64,000 nt of DNA from NCBI RefSeq assembly GCF_000719265.1, contig NZ_JOFL01000016.1, forward strand, positions 62,001-126,000, read 5' to 3'. Below the pieces are notes generated by a model. The model was given only the letters and a program-made list of their open reading frames with translations, did not search any database and was not told where the DNA came from. The position numbers and the translations under genes are program-made. The stretch's first letter is position 1. Every line of letters starts with the position of its first letter. This document shows positions 9,675-24,550 of the stretch, piece by piece. Origin of the DNA: Streptomyces roseoverticillatus. GTDB lineage: Bacteria; Actinomycetota; Actinomycetes; Streptomycetales; Streptomycetaceae.

Positions 9675-9773
9675 GTCAGTCTGGACGGCCGCGCTGACGG
9701 CGGGCTGACCGATGCCTGACCCCGCGGCGGGTCAGCCATCCGTCAGCGTCCGGTCAGCCCGGGTGAGCAGACT
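9675..9773. promoter_or_regulatory. Divergent redQ/redP promoter with SARP-like 11-bp-phased repeats
   Basis: Three CTGAC pentamers start at 9694, 9705 and 9716, exactly 11 bp apart. Three GTCAG pentamers start at 9731, 9742 and 9753, also 11 bp apart. The two sets are mirror images about 9725.5. Ten bases beyond the outer repeat on each side is the hexamer CAGACT (9768-9773 on plus; 9683-9678 on minus), which could be the -10 element of redP and of redQ. SARP activators such as RedD bind 11-bp-phased direct repeats just upstream of -10 boxes, so this fits a two-sided SARP operator. Confidence 0.75.
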
Positions 9774-9888
9774 CGGCACGCCGGAGCCGTCCGCAGTGGA
9801 GGAGCGCTCTCGTGGTTCGCACACCTTTCGGGAATGCAGGAAACGCACGGCGTGCCGGGCACGGGTGCCGGCCCCTCGGCGGTGCCCG

Positions 9889-10884
9889 GTGACGCGGGCG
9901 GCCGTGGTGGCCGGCGTGGGCAGCGCGCTGCCGCCGGTGCCCGTGACCAACGCGGAGCTGGTGGCCGCGCTGGACACCTCCGACGAGTGGATCCGGACCC
10001 GTACGGGCATCCGGCAGCGCTACTTCGCCCCGGACTCCATGGCCACCTCCGACCTGGCGGCAGGGGCCGGCGCGAAGGCGCTGAAGTCCGCGGGCGGCCG
10101 GCCCGTCGACACGCTCGTCGTGGCGACGACGACACCGGACCGGCCGTGCCCGGCGACGGCGCCCACCGTGGCGGCCAAGCTGGGCCTCGGCAGCGTCGCG
10201 GCGTACGACGTCGCCGCGGTGTGCTCCGGCTTCGTCTACGCCCTCGCGACCGCGGCGGGGCTGATCGCGCTCGGCGCCTCCGAAGGGGCCCTGGTGATCG
10301 GCGCGGAGACGTTCTCCCGGATCCTGGACCCGGCCGACCGCTCCACCGCGGTGATCTTCGGGGACGGGGCCGGTGCGCTGGTCCTGCGGCCCGGCACGGA
10401 GGGCGAGGCCGGCGCGCTCGGCCCGTTCGACCTGGGCAGCGACGGCGAGGGCCTGGAGCTGATCACGGTGCCGGCCGGCGGCTCCGAGCGGCGCCCGCAC
10501 GCGCCGAGCGCGGCGGACCACTACTTCCGGATGCAGGGCAAGCAGGTGTTCCGGCTCGCCGTGCAGCGCATGAGCGCCTCGGCGCGCACCGTCCTCGACC
10601 GCGCCGGGTGGCGGGTCGCGGACGTCGACCGCCTCGTCAGCCACCAGGCCAACCACAGAATCACCGCCCGCCTGGCCGATGAGCTGGGCGTTCCGCAGGA
10701 GCGCTGCGCCGGCAACATCGCCGAGGTCGGCAACACGGCCGCGGCCTCCATTCCCCTGGCCCTCGACCACGCCCACGCCGAGGGGACGCTGCGGCCCGGG
10801 GCCCGGCTGCTGCTGACCGCCTTCGGCGGCGGCCTGACCTGGGGGGCGACGGTGCTCACCTGGCCCGCCCTCGACCGCGACTGA
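9889..10884 (+). CDS. redP: RedP, KAS III (FabH-like)
   Basis: A FabH-type ketosynthase of 331 residues from GTG 9889. Counting from this start puts the nucleophile at Cys112 (VAAVCSGFVY), as in FabH. The His and Asn partners are in SHQAN and in GNTAAAS. RedP starts acyl chain synthesis by condensing an acetyl or other short starter with malonyl-RedQ. The larger open frame upstream runs through the SARP-like operator and is not coding. No clear Shine-Dalgarno was seen before the GTG. It is the first gene of the ten-gene plus-strand operon. Confidence 0.9.
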   Translation: MTRAAVVAGVGSALPPVPVTNAELVAALDTSDEWIRTRTGIRQRYFAPDSMATSDLAAGAGAKALKSAGGRPVDTLVVATTTPDRPCPATAPTVAAKLGLGSVAAYDVAAVCSGFVYALATAAGLIALGASEGALVIGAETFSRILDPADRSTAVIFGDGAGALVLRPGTEGEAGALGPFDLGSDGEGLELITVPAGGSERRPHAPSAADHYFRMQGKQVFRLAVQRMSASARTVLDRAGWRVADVDRLVSHQANHRITARLADELGVPQERCAGNIAEVGNTAAASIPLALDHAHAEGTLRPGARLLLTAFGGGLTWGATVLTWPALDRD

Positions 10885-10898
10885 CGGCAAGGAAAGCG

Positions 10899-11162
10899 AT
10901 GACCCCTCAGAAACTGATCACCGACTACATCGTCGAGGTCTGGATGGACGGCGACGCCGACGGGCTGGAGCCGGACACCCCCATCGACGAGCTGAACATC
11001 ATCGACTCGGCGGGCGTCTTCGACCTGGTCCACTACCTGCAGCAGGAGTTCCGGATCACCATCCCGCTGCGGCAGATCTCCCTGGCGAACTTCCGTTCCG
11101 TCAACGCGATCTCGGACCTGGTCGGCCGGCTGCAGACAGGCGAAGGGACGGCCTCCGCATGA
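10899..11162 (+). CDS. redO: RedO, peptidyl carrier protein for proline
   Basis: An 87-residue stand-alone carrier protein, with the attachment Ser in NIIDSAGVFDLV. AAGGAAAG precedes the ATG at good spacing. RedM adenylates L-proline and loads it here, and RedW oxidises it to the pyrrolyl thioester. It lies 14 bp after redP and overlaps redN by ATGA. Confidence 0.92.
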   Translation: MTPQKLITDYIVEVWMDGDADGLEPDTPIDELNIIDSAGVFDLVHYLQQEFRITIPLRQISLANFRSVNAISDLVGRLQTGEGTASA

Positions 11163-13012
11163 CCCACCTCATGGACGGCCCGCAGGACACCGTGCGCATC
11201 CACCGGAAGGTCGTGGGGATCGTCGCGGAGCGGACCCTCTACGACGAGGCCCAGTTGCTGCCCGACAGCCACTTCGAGGGGGACCTCGGCATCGACTCGG
11301 TGATCCTGGAGTCGATCCTGGTGTCGGTCGGCGAGGAGTTCGGCATCGCGGAGCGGCTGCCCGGCGACGTCACGACGATCCGCGAGCTCGTCGCCCGCGT
11401 GGAGGGCGCGCTGGGCCTGCCCTCCGGGACGGCGCAGCCGGCGGCCCCGGCCGGGCCGGAGGGCGCGGACGCCGTCCTGGAGGCGGTGATCGCCGGGGCC
11501 GTGCGGCAGACGCAGTACCAGCGCGGCCAGCTCGCCCTCGACGCCGACTTCGAGAGCGAGCTCGGCATCGACTCCGTCATCCTCACCTCGCTGGTCGCCG
11601 AGGCCGCGCAGGAGCTGGGCCTGCCGGAGACCGTCGTGGGCACCGTCACCGCGAAGACCCTGCGCGGCCTGGCCGCCGAGCTCGCCGCGCTGCTCGCACC
11701 GGAGGCCGGGCGGGCGGGACGGCCCGCGGCGGCCGGGGACGGCGCCTGGGACGACCGCTCGATGAAGGACTTCACCGAGCAGCGCGACCCCGACCTCTTC
11801 GCCAAGGCCCGCGGCTTCGGGGCGTACCGGCGCGGGCGCGAGGAGGAGCGGCTCTACTGGTACGGCATGCCGCTGGTCTCCCGCTGCGAGAACCGGGCCG
11901 TCATCTACGACGAACTGGAGGGCCGCGAGCGCGAGTTCCTCATGTTCGCCTCCAACAACTACCTGGGCCTCGCCAACCACCCTCGCGTCGTCGACGCCGT
12001 GTGCGACGCGACCCGCACCTACGGCGCCACGCACACCGGCTCCCGCTTCATCGGCGGCACCAACATGCTGCACAAGGAGCTGGAGCGGCGCCTGGCCGCC
12101 TTCAAGGGGCGCCCGGCCGCGATCGTCTACCCCGGCGGCTACGCGGCGAACCTCGGCGCCATCTCGGGCCTGGTCAAGAGCTACGACACGCTCGTCGTCG
12201 ACAAGCTCAACCACATGAGCATCGTCGACGGCGGCCGGCTGTCGGGCGGCATCCGCCGGATCTACCGGCACAACGACATGCGGGACCTGGAGCAGGTGCT
12301 GCGCCGCGGCGCGGAGCAGGGCACGGGCGGCGGCACGCTGATCGTCGCCGACGGCGTGTTCAGCATGCACGGCGACGTCTGCGACCTGCCGGAGATCGTG
12401 CGGCTGGCCAAGGCGTACGGCGCCCGCGTGCTGATCGACGACGCGCACGCGACCGGCGTCCTCGGCGCGCGCGGCTCGGGCACGGCCGAGCACTTCGGGC
12501 TCAAGGGCGAGGTCGACCTGGAACTGGGCACCATGAGCAAGGCCCTCGCCGGCATGGGCGGCTTCGTCGTCGGCGAGGAGGAGGTCGTCGAGTACCTGCG
12601 GTACTACTCGAACTCGTACGTCTTCGCCGCCAACATCCCCGCCGGGGTCGCGGCCGGGCTGATCGCCTCGCTCGACGTCATCGAGACCGAGCCCGGGCGC
12701 CTGGGGCGGCTGTGGGCCAACATCACCACGCTCCGGGACGGGCTCCGCAAGGCCGGCTTCGACCTGGAGCGCACCGAGAGCGCCATCCTCCCCATCGTCA
12801 TCGGGGACGAGCGCAAGGCCATGGAGATGGGCCGCGCCGTGCGGGCGCGCGGCCTGTTCTGCCAGACCGTGGTCTACCCGGGCGTACCGCTCGGCGACGC
12901 CCGCCTGCGGGTCAGCGTCACCTGCGAGCACACGCCGCAGGACCTGGAGCTCGCGACCGGGATCTTCATCGAGTCAGCGACGGAGACCGGCGTCCTGCCG
13001 CGATCCGAGTGA
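11159..13012 (+). CDS. redN: RedN, di-ACP alpha-oxoamine synthase
   Basis: A 617-residue protein with two tandem carrier domains and a PLP-dependent alpha-oxoamine synthase (AONS). Attachment serines are Ser47 and Ser139, both in LGIDSVIL motifs. The AONS starts near residue 200, with the PLP Lys at about 461 (TMSKALAGMGG) and DDAHATGVLG upstream of it. This is the PigH-type architecture: malonyl on its ACPs is used by RedX to extend the pyrrolyl group, and the AONS condenses the product with serine to give the hydroxymethyl-bipyrrole. Start and stop are coupled within the redO-N-M series. Confidence 0.93.
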   Translation: MTHLMDGPQDTVRIHRKVVGIVAERTLYDEAQLLPDSHFEGDLGIDSVILESILVSVGEEFGIAERLPGDVTTIRELVARVEGALGLPSGTAQPAAPAGPEGADAVLEAVIAGAVRQTQYQRGQLALDADFESELGIDSVILTSLVAEAAQELGLPETVVGTVTAKTLRGLAAELAALLAPEAGRAGRPAAAGDGAWDDRSMKDFTEQRDPDLFAKARGFGAYRRGREEERLYWYGMPLVSRCENRAVIYDELEGREREFLMFASNNYLGLANHPRVVDAVCDATRTYGATHTGSRFIGGTNMLHKELERRLAAFKGRPAAIVYPGGYAANLGAISGLVKSYDTLVVDKLNHMSIVDGGRLSGGIRRIYRHNDMRDLEQVLRRGAEQGTGGGTLIVADGVFSMHGDVCDLPEIVRLAKAYGARVLIDDAHATGVLGARGSGTAEHFGLKGEVDLELGTMSKALAGMGGFVVGEEEVVEYLRYYSNSYVFAANIPAGVAAGLIASLDVIETEPGRLGRLWANITTLRDGLRKAGFDLERTESAILPIVIGDERKAMEMGRAVRARGLFCQTVVYPGVPLGDARLRVSVTCEHTPQDLELATGIFIESATETGVLPRSE

Positions 13013-13031
13013 GCGAGGAAGTGCACACACC

Positions 13032-14644
13032 ATGCACACCACCATGGGCGCCCTCGGCGCCGGCGTGATCCAGCTGCGGCGGGACTTCCCCGCCGGGCAG
13101 GCCGGACGGCCCGCCTTCACCGGCGAACACCCCCACACCTACGGCGAGTTCACCGCTGCCGTCGACGCACTCACCTGCCGGCTCCTCGACCTCGGGGTCC
13201 GGGCCGGCGACCGGGTCGCGATCTGGACGGACAAGCAGCCGCGCTACGCCGAGGCGATCGTGGCCGCGGTCCAGGCGGGCTGCGCGTACGTCCCCCTGGA
13301 CGGCGGGCAGCCGGCGGGCCGGGTGGAGACCATCCTCCAGGACGCCGAGCCGGTCGTGCTCTTCACCGACCGCCACCGGCTGGAGCGGCTCGCGGGCCGT
13401 GCGCTGCCCGCCTCCCTGGAGGCGATCGTCACCACGGGCGAGGCACCGGAAGGTGACGTCCGTGGCGTACCCGTCCGCTCCTGGGACGACTTCGCGCGGG
13501 TCCGGGCCGGGCGGGTGACGATCCTGCCCGCGCTGCAGCCCTCCGACCTGGCGGCGATCCTCTACACCTCGGGGTCGACCGGCGTGCCCAAAGGCGTCCG
13601 GATCTCCCACCGGAACCTGGCCAACTTCGTGGGCTGGGCCCGCACCGAGCTCGACGTGGGACCCGGCGACGTCTTCGCCAACCACGCGTCGTTCAACTTC
13701 GACCTCAGCACCTTCGACCTCTTCGTCGCCCTGTCGGCCGGCGCCGCGGTGTGGATCGTGCCGGACGCCGCCGCCCGCGACGTCACCGCACTGGCCGCGG
13801 GCATCCAGGAACACGGGGTCACCGTCTGGTACTCGGTGCCCTCCGTGCTGCACCTCCTCACCGCATCCGGCGCGCTCACCCCCGCCGTCACCCGGAGCCT
13901 GCGCTACGTCCTCTTCGCCGGCGAGGTCTTCCCCGTCCCGCAGCTGCGCGCCCTCGCGGACCGGCTGCCCGCCGGCACCGCCCTGTACAACCTCTACGGG
14001 CCGACCGAGACCAACGTCTGCACCTACCACCGGGTGCGCCCCGAAGACCTGCTGCGCGACACGCCGGTGCCCATCGGGGCGCCGATCACAGGCGCCCGCG
14101 TGAGCGTCGTCGTGGACGGCCGGGCCGTCCACGTGCCCGGCGCCATCGGCGAACTCGTCGTCGAGGGCGACTGCGTGACCCCCGGCTACTGGCGGCGCCC
14201 CGACGAGCCCGCCGCCGCCTTCCACTGCCAGGGCCGCCACCCCACCGGCGACCTCGTCAGCTACGAGGACGGGCAGCTCGTCTACCGCGGCCGCAAGGAC
14301 CGCATGGTCAAGCTCAGCGGCTACCGCGTCGAACTCGGCGAGATCGAGGCCGCGGTGCTCACCCACCCCGCCGTCGCCGAGGCCGCGGTCGTGGTGAAGG
14401 CCGACCCGCAGGAGAGCTCCTCCGGGCGTATCGCCCTCTACTACACGCTGCGCCCCGGCGCCGCGAAGCCCGGCCTGGTCCGGCTCAAGCAGCACTGCGC
14501 CCGCCTCCTGCCCCGCTACATGCTGCCGCACACGGCGACCTGCCTGGACCGGCTCCCGCACAACGCCAACGGCAAGACCGACTACCGGCGCCTTGACCAC
14601 GAGGCGGCACAGCCCACCGCAGAGCCCGCAGGCGCTGCCGGCAA

Positions 14645-14648
<4 letters not shown>
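13032..14648 (+). CDS. redM: RedM, L-proline adenylating enzyme
   Basis: A 538-residue stand-alone adenylation enzyme with core motifs YTSGSTGVPKGVRISH, YGPTETNVCTYH, GDLVSYEDGQLVYRGRKD and the C-terminal Lys in NANGKTDYRR. It activates L-proline as the AMP ester for transfer to RedO, starting the bipyrrole branch. Proline specificity is inferred from the cluster. AGGAAG precedes the ATG. The stop overlaps redL as ATGA. Confidence 0.92.
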
Positions 14649-21501
<6,853 letters not shown>

Positions 21502-21505
<4 letters not shown>

Positions 21506-22590
21506 TCCCATTGCCGACGCAGAAACCGGACCCGCATCCGCACACGGACCCGTCCTCCACCTCCCCCGGCGAGCCGTCCGGGCAGCCGGACGTCCTGGTC
21601 ACCGGGGCCAGTGGATTCATCGGCGGGCACCTCGTCCGCCGCCTCGCCGAGCGCGGGCACCGGGTGCGCGTGCTCGTCCGCGAGGGCAGCGACCGCTCGG
21701 GGTTCGCCGGCTCCGAGGCCGGCACCGTCATCGGCGACCTGGACGACCCCGGCAGCCTGCGGCGGGCCGCGGCCGGCGTGCGGCAGGTGTTCAACTGCGC
21801 CGGGAAGTCGGCGGACTGGGGCGCCTGGGAGGACTTCCGGCGCATCAACGTCACCGGCGCGGCCAACGTCGTGGAGGCCGCGGCCCTCGCGGGCACGGTG
21901 CGGCGCGTGCTGCACGTGAGCACCACCGACGTCTACGGCTATCCCGTACGGCCCTGCGACGAGAGCACCGAGCCGCGCGACACCGGCCTCCCGTACAACC
22001 GCAGCAAACTGCTCGGCGAGCGGGCCGTGCGCGAGGCCTCCGCGCGCACCGGAATGCCGGTGACAGTGGTCCGCCCGGTGTCCGTCTACGGGCCCGGCAG
22101 CAAGGACTTCGTCATCGAGATCGCGGACCTGCTGCTGCGCAAGCAGATGGTCTACATCCGCCAGGGCCGCGTCCCGGCCGGCCTGCTGTACGTGGGCAAC
22201 GCCGTCGACGCCATGATCGACGCGTGCGCCTCGGACGCCACGGCGGGGCGCGCGTACAACCTGCGCGACCCGGAACTCACCACGTGGCGCGAGTACATCG
22301 AGGCGCTCGCCCGCGGCCTGGGCGCGCCGCCGCCGAAGCTGAGCCTGCCCACCCCGGTGGCCACGGCCGTCGCGACGGTCTCGGAGAAGCTCTACGGCCT
22401 CTTCGGCATCAAGGCCCGGCCGGTCCTCACCCGCCACGCCGTGCACCTCTTCGACCGCGACCAGTCGTACGGCACCGCCCGCGCGCAGGAGGAGTTCGGC
22501 TTCAAGAGCCCGGTGGGCTTCGAGGAGGGCATGCGCCGCACCGTGGCCTGGCTGGACTCGCCGGAGGGACGCAAGCATGTCGCCCGCTGA
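21502..22590 (+). CDS. redK: RedK, NAD(P)-dependent ketoreductase
   Basis: An extended short-chain dehydrogenase/epimerase-like protein of 362 residues. The Rossmann motif TGASGFIGGH lies about 35 residues in and the catalytic YNRSK motif at about residue 165. In the red pathway RedK reduces the keto-pyrroline released by RedL, so that loss of water gives 2-undecylpyrrole. The start is GTG 21502, which overlaps the redL stop as GTGA. The first 30 residues are Pro/Ser/Thr-rich. It overlaps redJ by 14 bp. Confidence 0.92.
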
Positions 22591-23434
22591 GCCCCTCGTC
22601 GCCGCCCCGTCCCGGGACGCCCGGTGGTTCCCGCGCTTCGGCGCGCCGCCGCCCGCGGCCGACGCGCCCGGGACCCGGCTGATCTGCTTCCCGTACGCGG
22701 GCGGCACGGCCTCCGTCTACCGCGACTGGCGCGAGCGCCTCGGCGGCGCAGTCGCCGACGTGGCGGCCGTACAACTGCCCGGCCGCGGCCTGCGGATGCG
22801 CGAGGAGCCGTACGCCTGCGCGCAGCCGCTCGTCGCCGACGTCGCCGACGAGCTCGTGCGCCAAGGGCTCACCCGCGACTACGCGTTCTTCGGGCACAGC
22901 ATGGGCGCCCTGCTGGCCTACGAGGTGGGGTGCGCGCTGCGGGACCGCGGCGAGCCCGGGCCGCGCCACCTGTTCGTCTCCGGCAGCAGGGCGCCGCACT
23001 TGTACGGGGACCGCACCGAGCACCTGCTGCCGGACGCGGAGCTGCGCGACTTCGCCGCCGGCATCGGCGCGCTCGGCGACGGCGACCAGGTGCTGCTCAA
23101 CGGCGCCTACCTGGACCGCAGGCTGCCGGTCCTCCGCGCCGACCTGCGGGTCTGCAACGGCTACCGGTGGCGGCCGCGCCGCCCGCTGGACTGCCCGATG
23201 ACGGCGTTCTCCGCGAGCGACGACCCGGTCGCCGACACCGCCGAGGTGGAGGCCTGGCGCCCGTACACGACGAGCTCGTTCCTGCACCACCACGTGCGGG
23301 GCGACCACTTCTTCCTCACCGCCGAAGGCCCCGCGCGGCAGCGGCTGCTGCGGGAGCTGCGCGGCGAGCTCGCCCGGCTCCCCCGGGCCTTGGGCACCCC
23401 ATCCGAGCGTAAGGAACCGTCATGGACGTACTGA
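22577..23434 (+). CDS. redJ: RedJ, type II thioesterase
   Basis: A 285-residue alpha/beta-hydrolase thioesterase with the nucleophile elbow FFGHSMGALLAYE and a C-terminal GDHFFL holding the catalytic His. It probably hydrolyses the acyl-RedQ thioester to the free fatty acid that RedL activates. It is typical of RifR/GrsT-type enzymes. It overlaps both neighbours by about 13 bp. Confidence 0.92.
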   Translation: MSPAEPLVAAPSRDARWFPRFGAPPPAADAPGTRLICFPYAGGTASVYRDWRERLGGAVADVAAVQLPGRGLRMREEPYACAQPLVADVADELVRQGLTRDYAFFGHSMGALLAYEVGCALRDRGEPGPRHLFVSGSRAPHLYGDRTEHLLPDAELRDFAAGIGALGDGDQVLLNGAYLDRRLPVLRADLRVCNGYRWRPRRPLDCPMTAFSASDDPVADTAEVEAWRPYTTSSFLHHHVRGDHFFLTAEGPARQRLLRELRGELARLPRALGTPSERKEPSWTY

Positions 23435-24492
23435 ACCTGGTCAAGAGCGTCAGGGACCGCGTCGGGGAGCCCCTCGGCGACGCCCTGTCCGCGGTGCGGA
23501 TCGCCGGCAACTGGCGGATGCCCCTGCTGCTCGCGGTGTCGAAGGGCTTCATCACGCCCGTCTACCGGGCGGCCTTCCTCGCCTCGGCCGCGGGCTCCGG
23601 CGTCCTCGGCTGGCTCGCCGTGCGCCCCTGCGACCTGGAGTCGCTGGCCGGCAAGCTGGGTGCCGCGCAGGACAAGCAGCGGCTGCGGGCCTGGCTGGAG
23701 CTGGGCGTGCGCCTCGGCGAGCTGGACCGGCGCGAGGGCTGCTACCGGCTGAAGAGCATCGCCGCCCGGACCCTCGCGCGGGCCGGCAACGACGCCCTGG
23801 CGGCCGCGCTGGAGGAGGTGCTGCGCTTCCACGTGCCGGTGCTGCTGGGCGGCCCCCGGATGGCGGCGACCGGCGAACGCTTCTCGCTGGGCGACCAGGA
23901 CGGGCTCGTCATCGCCCGCTCCACGCGCGTGATCGAGCCGTTCGTCGAGGCCGCCATCGCCCGCACCCTCGACCGCGACAACGCCGTGCGGCTGCTGGAG
24001 GTCGGCTGCGGCAGCGGCGTCCACGTCCGGCACGCGGCGCAGCTGAACCCGCGCCTGTCGGCCCTCGCGATCGACATGCAGGAGGAGGTCGCGGAGACGG
24101 CGACCAAGAACATGGCCGAGTGGGGGCTCGCCGACCGCGTCGAAACCCGGCAGGGCGACCTGCGCACCCTCGACCTGCAGCCGCAGTTCGACCTCGTGAC
24201 GATGCACAACAACATCTACTACTTCGCCGAGGACGAGCGCGTGGCGGCGCTCGCGAAGGCGCGTTCGCTGCTGGCGCCGGGCGGCAGGATCCTGCTGACC
24301 ACCTCGTGCCAGGGCGGGAACATCGGCCTGGACGTCCTCAGCTTGTGGTTCACCTACGCCGACTTCGGCGGCCCGCTGCCCCGCGAGGAGGAGCTCGTCG
24401 CGCAGCTGGAGCGCGCCGGGTTCACCGGCGTGGAGGCGGCCCGGCTCGTCCCGGGCGAGCAGTTCCGGGCCTTCACGGCCACCAGCAAGTAG
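23422..24492 (+). CDS. redI: RedI, SAM-dependent O-methyltransferase
   Basis: A 356-residue methyltransferase. The SAM motif LLEVGCGSGVHVRHA is near residue 192, with an acidic residue ending the second strand (LAIDMQEE). An N-terminal winged-helix-like region would form the dimer. In prodiginine assembly RedI methylates the 4-hydroxy bipyrrole to give the 4-methoxy-2,2'-bipyrrole-5-carbaldehyde (MBC). It overlaps redJ by 13 bp. Confidence 0.9.
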   Translation: MDVLNLVKSVRDRVGEPLGDALSAVRIAGNWRMPLLLAVSKGFITPVYRAAFLASAAGSGVLGWLAVRPCDLESLAGKLGAAQDKQRLRAWLELGVRLGELDRREGCYRLKSIAARTLARAGNDALAAALEEVLRFHVPVLLGGPRMAATGERFSLGDQDGLVIARSTRVIEPFVEAAIARTLDRDNAVRLLEVGCGSGVHVRHAAQLNPRLSALAIDMQEEVAETATKNMAEWGLADRVETRQGDLRTLDLQPQFDLVTMHNNIYYFAEDERVAALAKARSLLAPGGRILLTTSCQGGNIGLDVLSLWFTYADFGGPLPREEELVAQLERAGFTGVEAARLVPGEQFRAFTATSK

Positions 24493-24550
24493 CCCCGCGC
24501 ACCGCACCCCGCACGTCCCGCGACGGCCCGAGCGCCCAGGAGAGCCCGAC

